From Deltaproteobacteria bacterium (GTDB lineage Bacteria > Desulfobacterota > Desulfuromonadia > Geobacterales > Geobacteraceae): 64,000 nt of DNA. This document shows, in pieces, positions 17,536 through 26,967 of this stretch. The notes beneath the pieces are model-generated. The model had not been told where the DNA came from and did no database searches. It saw only the letters and a list, made by a program, of their open reading frames with translations. The stretch lies in assembly GCA_009668975.1 (NCBI GenBank), contig SBEG01000004.1, positions 124,001 through 188,000 on the forward strand, in the 5' to 3' direction. Position numbers and translations under genes: made by a program. Positions within the stretch are counted from its first letter, which is position 1. Each line of letters begins with the position of its first letter.

Positions 17536-18768
17536 CTAGCGAGAAATACTTTGCTGATACACCTCAAGCGCCCCCGGGAAAGGCCGCAGTGCCCGTTCAA
17601 AAATACCGAGCGAGTAGGCAATGGCCAGCCCGTAATTGGTGATGGGGACCCCAGCCTGCTGACAACGGATTATGCGGGAAAGGACCTCGCGGCGGTTCCA
17701 CATGCAGGCCCCGCAGTGCACCGCAAGCTTATAGGAGCTCAGATCATCAGGGAAATCATGTCCCTGCACATGGGTAAATTCCAGTTTTCCGCCGACATAC
17801 TGACGCAGCCAGCGAGGAAGTTTCACCCGGCCGATATCCTCACCGATCGGATGGTGGGAACAGGACTCGCAGATCAAGACCTTATCTCCCGGAGCCAGGT
17901 TCTCGATGGCCAGGGCGCCACGCACGAACTCCACCAGATCACCCTTGAAGCGGGCAAAGAGAATCGAAAAGGAGGTCATGAGGACATCATCAGGGGTGTC
18001 GGCGGCGACCTTAAGAAACGCCTGTGAATCGGTCACCACCAAAGCGGGGGGCCGCTTCAGGCGATCGAGCGCATCACGCAGTTCGCGCTCCTTGACCACC
18101 AGGCAGTAGGCGTCATTATCGAGGATATCCCTGATCGACTGGACCTGGGGCAGGATGAGGCGGCCTTTCGGGGCCTCCAGATCGATCGGTATCACCAGGA
18201 CCACCAGCTCACCTGCCGGGATCAGGTCGCCAATGATTGCCGGGGCATTGATGAACTCTTCCGGCGCAGCTTTGACCAAAGCTTCACGCAGATCGAGGAC
18301 ACCTTCTCCCCGGGCGGCGGACGTTTCGACACAGGTAATCTGAAGATCTTTGAGTCTGGCCTCCTGGGCAGCGTCCACACTGGCCACATCCGTTTTATTG
18401 AAGACCACGATTACGGGTATTTTTCGTTCACGAAGTTCAGTGAGGATTGTTTCCTCGAATGCTCCCCATTCACCGGCAATGGTTACAATTATGCCGACAT
18501 CGGTGCGATCAAAGACCTGCTTGGTTTTCTGGACCCGCATCTCACCCAATGCACCCACATCATCGATACCTGCCGTGTCGATAAAGAGCACGGCGCCAAT
18601 GGGGAGCAGCTCCATCGGCTTCTCAACCGGATCCGTCGTAGTACCGGCAATATCTGAAACAATTGAAACGGTCTGCCGGGTCAAGGCATTCAACAGAGAT
18701 GATTTCCCCACGTTGCGGCGGCCAAACAGCCCGATATGCAATCTGAAACCCTTGGGTGTATTCCTCAT
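17536..18768 (-). CDS. hydF: [FeFe] hydrogenase maturation GTPase HydF
   Basis: 410 residues. The GTPase domain has G1 GRRNVGKSS, G2 region GTTTDP, G3 DTAG and G4 NKTD in residues ~1-170; a dimerisation domain follows; the C-terminal cluster domain carries CESCSHHP and HCGACM, the Cys ligands of the [4Fe-4S] cluster that supports the diiron precursor. HydF is the scaffold that receives the products of HydE and HydG and delivers the [2Fe] subcluster to apo-hydrogenase. Its ATG overlaps the aspA stop (ATGA), so it is coupled to aspA. It ends the hydE-hydG-aspA-hydF operon. Confidence 0.96.
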   Translation of the reverse strand: MRNTPKGFRLHIGLFGRRNVGKSSLLNALTRQTVSIVSDIAGTTTDPVEKPMELLPIGAVLFIDTAGIDDVGALGEMRVQKTKQVFDRTDVGIIVTIAGEWGAFEETILTELRERKIPVIVVFNKTDVASVDAAQEARLKDLQITCVETSAARGEGVLDLREALVKAAPEEFINAPAIIGDLIPAGELVVLVIPIDLEAPKGRLILPQVQSIRDILDNDAYCLVVKERELRDALDRLKRPPALVVTDSQAFLKVAADTPDDVLMTSFSILFARFKGDLVEFVRGALAIENLAPGDKVLICESCSHHPIGEDIGRVKLPRWLRQYVGGKLEFTHVQGHDFPDDLSSYKLAVHCGACMWNRREVLSRIIRCQQAGVPITNYGLAIAYSLGIFERALRPFPGALEVYQQSISR

Positions 18769-20183
18769 GAATGGTTTTTCTCCTTCCTGAGCGGAGAACC
18801 GAGTTTTGTTACATTCTCCGCCGATACCAGTTCATCAAAATCCTCAGCGGCGAGCAGACCGCGGTCAACCACGATGGCCCGAACTCCCTTGCCGGAAGCC
18901 GTTGACTCCGCGGCAATCTCCTGCGCAGCCTGATAGCCGATCATATCGATCAGCGCCGTAAGTGTTGCCGTCGCGCCATCTACGTTCCTACGGCATCTGG
19001 CCTCATCGGCCTCCAGCCCGGCAATGCAAAACCTGCGGAGCATGGAGCAGGAGTTGGTCAGCAAATCGAGGCTTCCCAGGAGAGAATCGGCAATGAGGGG
19101 CAGGAATGCGTTCAGTTCCAGGTTCCCCAGGGAAGCGGCAAAGGTGATGGATTGGTCATGGGCCATGACCGCCATGGCAGCCTGGGAAACGGCTTCGGGA
19201 ATGACCGGATTAACCTTGCCCGGCATTATCGACGAGCCTGCCTGACGGGGCGGGAGCCGTACCTCACCGATGCCGGCATCGGGGCCGGAAGAAAGAAAGC
19301 GCAAATCTCCGGCAACCTTCAACAGGTTCGAAGCGCAGGCCTTGAGGATGCCGCTGACTTCCACAAAGACATCATTGTTTTGCGTCACTTCGATGAGATT
19401 TTCCGCCCGGGCCAACCCCAGGCCGGTAATACTGCGCAACTGCTCAGTAACCTGGAATATATATTGCCGGGGAGCTGCGAGACCGGTACCAACCGCAGTT
19501 CCGCCGAGGTTAAGTACCCGCAACCGTTCCTCGCATTTGTAAATTCGCCAGCGATCCCGGCCAAAAGCCTCGGCATAGGCCGACATTTCGCGGCCCAGGG
19601 TAATCAGCACCGCGTCCTGCATCTGGGTTCGTCCGACTTTGACCACATGGGCAAAGGCCTTCTCCTTGTTCTGGAACTCCTCCAAAAGAGCAACAACTTC
19701 CCGCTCCAGGAGCCGAAGCTGATTGATTGCCGCTACCTTGAGCGCGGTGGGATAGGTATCGTTTGTCGATTGGTGGAGATTGATGTCATCCAGAGGGCTC
19801 ACGCAGGCATAATCACCCAATTTTTTCCCGAGCAGTTCCAGCGCCCGGTTTGCCAGAACCTCATTGACATTCATATTCGTCGAGGTACCCGCCCCACCCT
19901 GCAGCGCATCCACAACGACATGGGCATCCAACAGCCCTTCCATCATCTCGGCACAGGCCGTTTCGATAGCCGCTGCCTTGTCGTCATCCCACCAGCCAAG
20001 CCCATGGTTTGTTCTGGCGCAGGCAAGTTTTACCGCGCCGAAAGCATGGATCAAGGAGGAATTTACCGGTCGCAGGGAAAGGGGGAAATTCTCCAGTCCG
20101 CGAACCGTGTGAATGCCGTATAAGGCATTCGCGGGGACTTCACGTTCACCTAGCAGATCTTTTTCAGTTCGGTATTCTGTCAT
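18765..20183 (-). CDS. aspA: Aspartate ammonia-lyase-like enzyme in the hydrogenase maturation operon
   Basis: 472 residues, full length for the fumarase/aspartase superfamily. Visible motifs are GAGTSTNMNVNEV, LHQSTNDTYPTA, KVGRTQMQDAV and the signature GSSIMPGKVNP with the catalytic-loop Ser. It releases ammonia and fumarate from aspartate (or acts on a related succinyl compound; close superfamily members are hard to separate by eye). It lies between hydG and hydF and overlaps hydF by four bases. The bridging amine of the H-cluster needs a nitrogen donor, so ammonia supply to maturation is an attractive but unproven reason for the linkage. Confidence 0.88.
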   Translation of the reverse strand: MTEYRTEKDLLGEREVPANALYGIHTVRGLENFPLSLRPVNSSLIHAFGAVKLACARTNHGLGWWDDDKAAAIETACAEMMEGLLDAHVVVDALQGGAGTSTNMNVNEVLANRALELLGKKLGDYACVSPLDDINLHQSTNDTYPTALKVAAINQLRLLEREVVALLEEFQNKEKAFAHVVKVGRTQMQDAVLITLGREMSAYAEAFGRDRWRIYKCEERLRVLNLGGTAVGTGLAAPRQYIFQVTEQLRSITGLGLARAENLIEVTQNNDVFVEVSGILKACASNLLKVAGDLRFLSSGPDAGIGEVRLPPRQAGSSIMPGKVNPVIPEAVSQAAMAVMAHDQSITFAASLGNLELNAFLPLIADSLLGSLDLLTNSCSMLRRFCIAGLEADEARCRRNVDGATATLTALIDMIGYQAAQEIAAESTASGKGVRAIVVDRGLLAAEDFDELVSAENVTKLGSPLRKEKNHS

Positions 20184-20249
20184 AGTTTCGTTGTTTTCGT
20201 CCGGAATCGGTACCCCGATTATCCAGGGCTGCCTTAGGGGAAAAATGCG

Positions 20250-21674
20250 TTAAAAATAGATATCGTGATCGCCGCTTTCCTTGATGCTCTTGAGCCGTTT
20301 GATCACCATATCCTTTGTATCGCCCTCAGGTAGCTTGGCAAGCTCCTCGGCAATGAGTTTTTCCCCAACCTGCCGGGTTTCCTGAGAGGCATAGTCGACC
20401 AGGTACTCCTCAAGGGTAAGAAGGGCATTAGGCGTACAGTACTCCTTGATGAAACCGGGAATACTGAATTCCATGAAGTGCTCCCCTGTCCGGCCGACAC
20501 GGTAGCAGGAAGTACAGAAACTCGGCACATAGCCGTCAGCCATTAATTCCTGCATTACCTCATCCAGTGAGCGGACATCGCCGAGGGAGAATTGCTCCCG
20601 TTCCATCACCTGGGCATCACCCGCCTCGGTATAACCACCCAGCTCGATCCGGCTGCCGGCATCGATCTGCGAGACGCCGAAAGACATGCACTCCCGGCGC
20701 AGTTCGGCATTTTCGCGTGCGGTAAGAATAAGTCCGGTATAAGGAACGGCAAGCCGGAGTACCGCGATAAGCTTTTTAAAGTCGGCATCATTCACCAGAT
20801 ATTTTTCGTCGATATCGACGCCGGAAGCCGGTCTGAGGCGCGGGAAACTGATGGTATGGGGACCGACATTATAACGATCCTGTAGATATAGAGCATGGGT
20901 AACCAGACTCATCACCTCGAACTTCCAATCGTAAAGACCAAAAAGCACGCCAAGCCCCACATCATCACAACCTGCTTCAAAGGCCCGGCTCAGGCCGTCG
21001 AGACGATAGAGATAGTCTCCTTTGCGGGTATTTGCCGGGTGGATGTGGGCATAGGTATCATGATGATAGGTCTCATGGAATATCTGGTAGGTACCAATTC
21101 CCGCGGCTTTGACGGTGGCATACCCTTCATGATCGAGCGGAGCGGCATTGATGTTGACGCGCCGGATTTCACCGTGTCCCACCTTGGTTTCATACACTGC
21201 CCGAACGCTATTGGCGATGAATTCGGCATCATAGGCCTGGTGTTCGCCAAAGACCAGGATAAGTCTCTTGTGACCTTTGTTCTCCAGCGCTTCCACCTGC
21301 TGGCGAATTTCCGGATCTGTCAAGGTGCGTCGAATGGCAAGAGTATTGCTCCGCTTGAAGGCACAGTAGGAGCAATCGTTGACACATTTGTTCCCGATAT
21401 AGAGGGGTGCAAAGAGCACAATGCGGTTTCCGTAGACATTCTTCTTCAACTGCCTGGCCGTTTCGAAAATTTCCTCGTTCAGCTCGGGAGTATCGGCACG
21501 AAGCAGAACCGCGGTTTCCTCGACGCTAAGGGCTTCCTTGGCAAGACTCTTGGCAATTATTTCCCGGACGCGCGAGGCATCGGGCCGTTTACCGGCCAGC
21601 AGACCGTTGATAAAGTCCTCGTTGATAAAATCAACAGCGCGTTCGCTTAATTTCAAAGATGGCATTCCACTCAT
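20250..21674 (-). CDS. hydG: [FeFe] hydrogenase maturase HydG, radical SAM tyrosine lyase
   Basis: 474 residues. The radical-SAM cluster motif is CVNDCSYC (C97, C101, C104). The C-terminal auxiliary cluster ligands appear as CTSC followed ~22 residues later by another Cys (EYC). HydG cleaves tyrosine to p-cresol and yields the CO and CN ligands on an Fe-Cys synthon for the H-cluster. GAGGAG sits before the ATG. hydE ends 20 bases upstream and aspA begins 67 bases downstream, so all are one transcript. Confidence 0.97.
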   Translation of the reverse strand: MSGMPSLKLSERAVDFINEDFINGLLAGKRPDASRVREIIAKSLAKEALSVEETAVLLRADTPELNEEIFETARQLKKNVYGNRIVLFAPLYIGNKCVNDCSYCAFKRSNTLAIRRTLTDPEIRQQVEALENKGHKRLILVFGEHQAYDAEFIANSVRAVYETKVGHGEIRRVNINAAPLDHEGYATVKAAGIGTYQIFHETYHHDTYAHIHPANTRKGDYLYRLDGLSRAFEAGCDDVGLGVLFGLYDWKFEVMSLVTHALYLQDRYNVGPHTISFPRLRPASGVDIDEKYLVNDADFKKLIAVLRLAVPYTGLILTARENAELRRECMSFGVSQIDAGSRIELGGYTEAGDAQVMEREQFSLGDVRSLDEVMQELMADGYVPSFCTSCYRVGRTGEHFMEFSIPGFIKEYCTPNALLTLEEYLVDYASQETRQVGEKLIAEELAKLPEGDTKDMVIKRLKSIKESGDHDIYF

Positions 21675-21694
21675 GTGTATACTCCTCTCGTATT

Positions 21695-22747
21695 CTAGGC
21701 AACTCTGTTCAGCTTGTTGGCCGAATCGCCGCGCCCTGCGCCGATAACCCTGCCCATTGCATTGATTCTGTTCTTGATACGGCTGTTACTTTCATCTGCA
21801 TTTTCATCACAGCTTGCTTTTGCCGGATATATTTCGTACAGCTCCCGGTATTTCCTCGGTGTAAGATTCGGCATAACAATATTCGCCCCACGCGAGAGAC
21901 CGTGCTCTCGCCCCTCAACACGATTGATGGTGGCCAAAGCCGTGGTGCTGGGTATGTTAATGAGCGGACAGAGTATCCTGGTCAGGGCGACAACCTTGCA
22001 GGTCATCAACTCGCTGCCCGGCACTTGCTCTCCATTGGGGCAGGCGTTTTTATCCGGAGCCATCCCCAGCGGGGTGCCCGGATGGGGAATATAGGGGCCG
22101 ATGCCGATCATATCGATATCGTATTCCTTGAACAGTAAAATATCGTTGGCCAGATCATCGTACGATTGACCGGGAATACCCACCATAATGCCACTCCCGA
22201 CCTCGAAGCCGATTTCTCTCAACCGGCGCAGAATCTGAAAACGATCTGAAATACGTCCGGGTAGCGGCGGATGAATTCGGTCATACAACTCACGGTTGGA
22301 CGTTTCAAAACGGAGAAGATACCGGTCGGCGCCGGCTTGTCGCCAGGCAAGCAATTCGTCGTCGTCCCTCTCGCCAAGACTCAGGGTAATGGCAAGATCG
22401 GCAGTCTGCTTGATCCGGGTAATAATATCAGCCAACCAATCACGGGTAATGCCGTAATCTTCGCCAGCCTGCAATACGACGGAACCGTAACCATACTGTA
22501 CCGCCAACTGGACACACTCCAAAATCTCCTCGGCAGACATGCGATACCGGCAAACATCGGTATTGCCAACGCGAATGCCGCAGTAGCCGCAGTCACGCGC
22601 ACAGATGTTGGACACCTCGATCAATCCCCGCAGATGTACCTCTTCACCAACGTTAGCCTTGCGAACCTCATCGGCCCGCTGCCACAAGATTTCCAGTTTC
22701 TCGGGGTTCTCCGTCTTCAACCATTCAAGGATTTCCGCTTTCGTCAT
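21695..22747 (-). CDS. hydE: [FeFe] hydrogenase maturase HydE, operon copy
   Basis: 350 residues, radical SAM protein with C49, C53 and C56 in CARDCGYC, then AGEDYG, LSLGER and GIPGQSYDDLA motifs of the HydE barrel. HydE acts on the synthon made by HydG to build the diiron precursor. This copy has lost the optional C-terminal cluster: the region after YPAKAS carries only one Cys, whereas the second hydE at 55089 keeps C-x7-C-x2-C. GGAG is five bases before the ATG. It is the first gene of the maturation operon; a TTTGAC-N4-GTCAAA palindrome lies 95 bases upstream. Confidence 0.95.
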   Translation of the reverse strand: MTKAEILEWLKTENPEKLEILWQRADEVRKANVGEEVHLRGLIEVSNICARDCGYCGIRVGNTDVCRYRMSAEEILECVQLAVQYGYGSVVLQAGEDYGITRDWLADIITRIKQTADLAITLSLGERDDDELLAWRQAGADRYLLRFETSNRELYDRIHPPLPGRISDRFQILRRLREIGFEVGSGIMVGIPGQSYDDLANDILLFKEYDIDMIGIGPYIPHPGTPLGMAPDKNACPNGEQVPGSELMTCKVVALTRILCPLINIPSTTALATINRVEGREHGLSRGANIVMPNLTPRKYRELYEIYPAKASCDENADESNSRIKNRINAMGRVIGAGRGDSANKLNRVA

Positions 22748-22841
22748 ACGATCTCCGGTTAATGCAAGAGTTTATCCGTGTAAGGGCCATGTACTTTCAA
22801 AATTCAGCGTACTTAAAATCTCACAAGAGAAGCAAGAAATC

Positions 22842-22857
22842 TTTGACCTGAGTCAAA
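22842..22857. promoter_or_regulatory. Palindromic operator TTTGAC-CTGA-GTCAAA upstream of hydE
   Basis: Perfect 6+6 palindrome 95 bases before the hydE ATG. The same motif occurs upstream of nrfH, the HPP/NDH-2 pair and the second hydE. The TTGAC-N4-GTCAA form resembles sites of CRP/FNR-family HcpR regulators described in Desulfovibrio; the regulator is inferred. Confidence 0.7.
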
Positions 22858-23040
22858 TTACAGGCATTTTGACAAGTTTCAAATTATCAATATCAAGAAA
22901 AACCAGATAGACGTTTTTATTGAAGTCAACAGTTCATTCAGCTTGTGAATTGGCTTTCTATCATTCACATAAGTATTGACTATGCAAGTACAAGTAAATC
23001 CACTTAATCAGATCAGCAGCACATTTCAAATCCAGCCTTG

Positions 23041-23125
23041 CCCTCCTTTTTCAAAAAATGCGGGGATTTGGCACGAATTTGATACCCCCCCTTTTGTAAA
23101 AGGGGGATTGAGAGGGATTTCAACA
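23041..23125. repeat. Short intergenic hairpin repeat (CCCCCTTTT type)
   Basis: CCCCCTTTT at 23087-23095 pairs perfectly with AAAAGGGGG at 23098-23106, followed by GATTGAGAGGGATTT. This composition matches the CCCCCTTTT...AAAAGGGGGATT elements dispersed between genes in many bacteria. Only one copy is in this window, so repeat status rests on recall. Confidence 0.5.
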
Positions 23126-23189
23126 GCCGCCAAAAGTTCTGGAGTGCACATAGCGGAAAATATGACAATGTGGAAGTAAACTGACAGTA

Positions 23190-23224
23190 AAAAAAAGCGG
23201 CCGGATGATTTCTCATCCGGCCGC
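23190..23224 (-). terminator. Strong intrinsic terminator of the hnd operon
   Basis: GCGGCCGGATGA pairs perfectly with TCATCCGGCCGC around a TTTC loop; on the minus strand it is followed by eight T residues, 60 bases after the hndD stop. Confidence 0.9.
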
Positions 23225-23287
23225 TTCTCTTTTTATCGCTCTCGATCAAATCACGAATGATTTCAGCAAGAGAATACCATCATCAAA

Positions 23288-25051
23288 TTACCCCCCAAGC
23301 TTGGAACGCTTGAAGTAGTGGGTGTGGAGGAGGTGATGAGCTTTGTCGCTCAGCGGCTTGCCGAGGAACTTCTCATACAGTTCGATGATGTAGGGGTTTT
23401 CATGGGACTTACGGAGTTTCTTGCCTTTATCCTCATCATAGAGAACCTTGGTTCTCTTTTTGAGAAGCTCGACATCTCCATGGTGATACGGCTGACCGCC
23501 ACCGCCGATACAACCGCCGGGGCAGGACATGATTTCGATTGCATGGTACTCGGATTTTCCGGCGCGAACTTCTTCGAGAAGCTTGCGGGCATTGCCGAGT
23601 TCGTGTGCAATACCGATGTTCAGAGTGTGCGGACCAACCTGAACCTTAGCGGAACGAATGCCCTGCATACCACGAACTGCTTCAAAATCAACACTCTCAA
23701 GAGTCTGACCGGTAGCGAGTTCATATGCGGTTCTCAGAGCTGCCTCGATAACACCACCGGTTGCACCGAAGATCGGAGCAGCACCAGTGGACTCACCGAG
23801 AGGATTATCGAAGTCTTCATCCGGAAGTGCGGCGAAGTCGATATTCATACGCTTGATAAGGCGTGCGAGCTCACGGGTGGTGATGGAGTAGTCAACATCG
23901 GGATTGCCGTTGACTTTGAATTCCGGACGCTCACACTCGTATTTCTTGGCGAGGCAAGGCATGACGGAAACAACTACCATCTTCTCTCTCGGAATACCGA
24001 GGATATCGGCAAAATAGGTTTTTGCGATAGCGCCGAACATCTGCTGCGGAGATCTGGCAGATGACGGAACGTCAAGGAGGTCCGGGAACTGATGCTCGAA
24101 GAACTTGACCCAAGCAGGACAGCAGGAGGTAAGAATCGGCAGAGTGACAGTCTTGTCGCCATCAAGATAGCGGGTAAGGCGGTCAAGGAATTCGGAACCT
24201 TCTTCCATGATGGTAAGGTCGGCGGCGAAATCGGTATCGAATACGTGGTCGAAACCGAGTCTGCGAAGTGCAGCAGCCATTTTGCCGGTTACGGAAATAC
24301 CGGCTTCCATTCCGAGATCTTCACCAAGAGCAGCACGGACAGCTGGTGCAGTCTGGACAACGGTTACTTTATCAGGATCGGCAATCGCGTTGACGATTTC
24401 CCAGGTATGGTCGCGCTCAACAAGAGCACCAACCGGGCAGACTGCCGTACACTGACCACAGAAGGTACAGACGGAGTCTTCCAGGTTCATTTCAAATGCA
24501 GGAGCAACAACGGAGGTAAAGCCCCTGTTTACGCCAGACAGAACACCACAGGTCTGCACGTCGTTACACATGGTTTCGCAGCGACGGCACATGATGCACT
24601 TGTCCATATCGCGGACGATTGAAGGAGAAATGTCCTTGCGGTAGGTGGACATGACACCTTCATAACGTACTTCACGAACGCCGAACTTCTCGGCAACATC
24701 CTGCAGATCGCACTCGCCGGACTTCTGACAGACCAGACAATCCTTCGGATGGTCGGAAAGGAGCAGTTCGAGTACGGTTTTCCGGGCATTAAGAACACGC
24801 ATGGTGTTGGTCTTAACTTCCATACCATCAGTGATAGGAGTGGCGCAGGCAGGTGCTAGATTTTTCCGGCCGGCAACCTCGACCACGCAGATACGGCAGG
24901 AAGCTGCCATATTGTTCACTGCCAGGTCCTCAAGATTGAGGTAGCAGAGAGTAGGAACTTCAATGTTAAGTTTTTTGGCAGCGTCAAGGATCATGCTGCC
25001 CTGCGGAACTTCGGTTTCTTTACCGTCAATGGTAATTTTTAGCATAGACAT
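23288..25051 (-). CDS. hndD: [FeFe] hydrogenase catalytic subunit HndD/HydA
   Basis: 587 residues. N-terminal [2Fe-2S] (CRICVVE), His-Cys3 cluster (HPKDCLVCQKSGEC), two [4Fe-4S] clusters (CIMCRRC, CTFCGQC), then the H-cluster domain with intact catalytic motifs: L1 TSCCPAW (308-314), L2 MPCLAKK (364-370) and L3 EIMSCPGGCIGGGG (506-519). The last ~60 residues are the small-subunit-like tail. The proton-relay Cys is present, unlike in HydS. With HndA-C it forms a cytoplasmic NAD(P)-linked, probably electron-bifurcating hydrogenase. GGAG precedes ATG 25051. Maturation requires the hydEFG products encoded just downstream on the same strand. Confidence 0.97.
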   Translation of the reverse strand: MSMLKITIDGKETEVPQGSMILDAAKKLNIEVPTLCYLNLEDLAVNNMAASCRICVVEVAGRKNLAPACATPITDGMEVKTNTMRVLNARKTVLELLLSDHPKDCLVCQKSGECDLQDVAEKFGVREVRYEGVMSTYRKDISPSIVRDMDKCIMCRRCETMCNDVQTCGVLSGVNRGFTSVVAPAFEMNLEDSVCTFCGQCTAVCPVGALVERDHTWEIVNAIADPDKVTVVQTAPAVRAALGEDLGMEAGISVTGKMAAALRRLGFDHVFDTDFAADLTIMEEGSEFLDRLTRYLDGDKTVTLPILTSCCPAWVKFFEHQFPDLLDVPSSARSPQQMFGAIAKTYFADILGIPREKMVVVSVMPCLAKKYECERPEFKVNGNPDVDYSITTRELARLIKRMNIDFAALPDEDFDNPLGESTGAAPIFGATGGVIEAALRTAYELATGQTLESVDFEAVRGMQGIRSAKVQVGPHTLNIGIAHELGNARKLLEEVRAGKSEYHAIEIMSCPGGCIGGGGQPYHHGDVELLKKRTKVLYDEDKGKKLRKSHENPYIIELYEKFLGKPLSDKAHHLLHTHYFKRSKLGG

Positions 25052-25070
25052 GTATATGAGCTCCTTTTAC

Positions 25071-26540
25071 TTATTGTTTGACGATTGCTTCAAACTTACA
25101 CTTATCGATACATGCGCCGCACTTGATACAGGCAGCCTGATCGATGAAGTGAACTTCCTTCACTTTGCCGGAGATGCAGTTAACCGGACATACACGGGCA
25201 CAAAGGGTACAGCCAACGCACTTTTCGGGAACGATGACGATCTCGAGCAGGTTCGTACAGACACCAGCAGGACATTTCTTGTCACGAACGTGTGCAAGGT
25301 ACTCGTCAGCAAAGGTGTTCATGGTGGACAGAACCGGGTTAGGCATGGTCTGACCGAGACCACACAGTGCGGTGTCCTTGATGTTTACTGCGAGGGTCTT
25401 CATTTTTTCGAAGTCTGCCTCGGTGCCCTGGCCATCACAGATTTTGTGAAGGGTCTCATAGAGACGCTTGGAACCGATACGGCAAGGGGTACACTTACCG
25501 CAAGTCTCATCCATGGTGAAGTCGAGGAAGAACTTGGCGATGTCGACCATACAGGTATCTTCGTCCATGACGATCATACCACCGGAGCCCATCATGGAGT
25601 TTTTGGCAAGAAGGTTGTCGTAGTCGATGGGTACATCAGCATCTTTATAGGTGAGAGCACCACCGGAAGGACCACCGGTCTGAACGGCTTTGAAGGCCTT
25701 GCCGCCGGGGCAGCCGCCACCGATTTCGAAGATGATTTCTTTCAGGGAGATGCCCATCGGTACTTCGATGAGACCAACGTTGGTGATGTTGCCTGCCAGT
25801 GCGAAAACCTTGGTTCCCTTGGACTTCTCGGTTCCGATGGAAGAGAACCAGTCAGCACCCTTCACGAGAATTGCCGGGATATTGGCAAAGGTCTCAACGT
25901 TGTTAACGATGGTCGGTTTACCCCAGTAGCCGGCGTTTGCCGGGAAGGGAGGCTTGGTATAAGGCTCGCCGCGGCTTCCTTCCATGGAACGGATGAGAGC
26001 GGTTTCCTCACCACAAACGAAAGCGCCTGCGCCGTACTTCAGCTCGATATCGAAGCTGAAATCGGAACCGAAGATGTTTTTGCCGAGCAGGCCATAGGCA
26101 CGAGCGTCGTTGATAGCCATGATAAGGCGCTTGATGGCAAGCGGGTACTCAGCACGGATGTAGACAACGCCGATGGATGCGCCGATTGCATAACCGCAGA
26201 GGGCCATTGCCTCAACGATTGAATGCGGGTCGCCTTCGAGGATGGCGCGGTCCATGAATGCACCGGGGTCGCCTTCGTCAGCATTACAGACAACATATTT
26301 CTGGTCGGCCTGATTGGCAGCCGCGAAGCTCCACTTGGTACCAGTGGGAAAACCGCCGCCCCCACGGCCACGGAGACCGGATTTCTTCATTTCGTCGATA
26401 ATTCCGGCCGGAGTGCTTTTCGTGATAGCATTGGCAAGTGCCTCGTAGCCGCGAGCTCCGATGTAATCCTCTATATTCTCAGGATCGATAAAGCCGCAGT
26501 TTCTGGTGGCAATTCTAAGCTGTTTTTTCGTTGAATCCAT
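25071..26540 (-). CDS. hndC: Hydrogenase NuoF-like subunit HndC
   Basis: 489 residues. NADH loop GRGGGGFPTG, FMN segment CNADEGDPGAFMD, [4Fe-4S] CGKCTPC with LCGLGQ, and a C-terminal two-cluster ferredoxin domain (CVGCTLC, CIKCGAC). It is the flavin/NAD(P)-binding subunit of Hnd-type hydrogenases. The thioredoxin-like [2Fe-2S] domain fused to the NuoF-like protein at 10177 is absent here and is encoded separately as hndB. GGGGAGGAG precedes the ATG; spacing to hndD is 20 bases. Confidence 0.96.
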   Translation of the reverse strand: MDSTKKQLRIATRNCGFIDPENIEDYIGARGYEALANAITKSTPAGIIDEMKKSGLRGRGGGGFPTGTKWSFAAANQADQKYVVCNADEGDPGAFMDRAILEGDPHSIVEAMALCGYAIGASIGVVYIRAEYPLAIKRLIMAINDARAYGLLGKNIFGSDFSFDIELKYGAGAFVCGEETALIRSMEGSRGEPYTKPPFPANAGYWGKPTIVNNVETFANIPAILVKGADWFSSIGTEKSKGTKVFALAGNITNVGLIEVPMGISLKEIIFEIGGGCPGGKAFKAVQTGGPSGGALTYKDADVPIDYDNLLAKNSMMGSGGMIVMDEDTCMVDIAKFFLDFTMDETCGKCTPCRIGSKRLYETLHKICDGQGTEADFEKMKTLAVNIKDTALCGLGQTMPNPVLSTMNTFADEYLAHVRDKKCPAGVCTNLLEIVIVPEKCVGCTLCARVCPVNCISGKVKEVHFIDQAACIKCGACIDKCKFEAIVKQ

Positions 26541-26560
26541 TCTCGAACTCCTCCCCTTAT

Positions 26561-26941
26561 TTATAATTCAACCCTGTTATAGTTAACGGGAACAACGGTG
26601 CCGGTAACTTCACCGCTCTTCAAGTACTTCTGCACCAGTTCCCTGGCGCCGGTTTCATCCAGCTTGCCGAAGCATACAGGGTCTTTGCCGGGCAGGGTTA
26701 CAACAACAGTCGGCTCGGAGTGACAGTAGGTCATGCAACCGGACTGCATATACTCAACATTGCTAATGCCCTGCTTGGCCGCTTCGTCCTTCATAGCGTC
26801 CAGAACAACCTTGCCGCCGGATGCTATGCTGCAGGTAGCAAGGGAGACATTAACGATAATCTTGTCCTTTTTGGCTGCTGCTTTGGCCTTGGACTCTGCC
26901 TGCAACGTCATGAGATCAGCCACAGATGATATTTTTGCCAT
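26561..26941 (-). CDS. hndB: Thioredoxin-like [2Fe-2S] subunit HndB
   Basis: 126 residues. A charged helical N-terminus (ESKAKAAAKKDK) precedes the thioredoxin-fold [2Fe-2S] domain with ligands in ATCSIASGGK and SGCMTYCHSEP. It matches HndB of Desulfovibrio fructosovorans, an electron carrier subunit between HndA and HndC. AAGGAG lies before the ATG, and the intergenic gaps (20 and 26 bases) indicate one operon. Confidence 0.93.
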   Translation of the reverse strand: MAKISSVADLMTLQAESKAKAAAKKDKIIVNVSLATCSIASGGKVVLDAMKDEAAKQGISNVEYMQSGCMTYCHSEPTVVVTLPGKDPVCFGKLDETGARELVQKYLKSGEVTGTVVPVNYNRVEL

Positions 26942-26967
26942 GATCTAACTCCTTCGGTTCTATTGAA

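Noticed and set aside
17331..17642. Plus-strand frame across the candidate small RNA
   Set aside because: It runs through the terminator and into the hydF end; no RBS or domain.
24963..26222. Long plus-strand frame opposite hndD/hndC
   Set aside because: Antisense shadow of two well-supported genes; composition is not protein-like.
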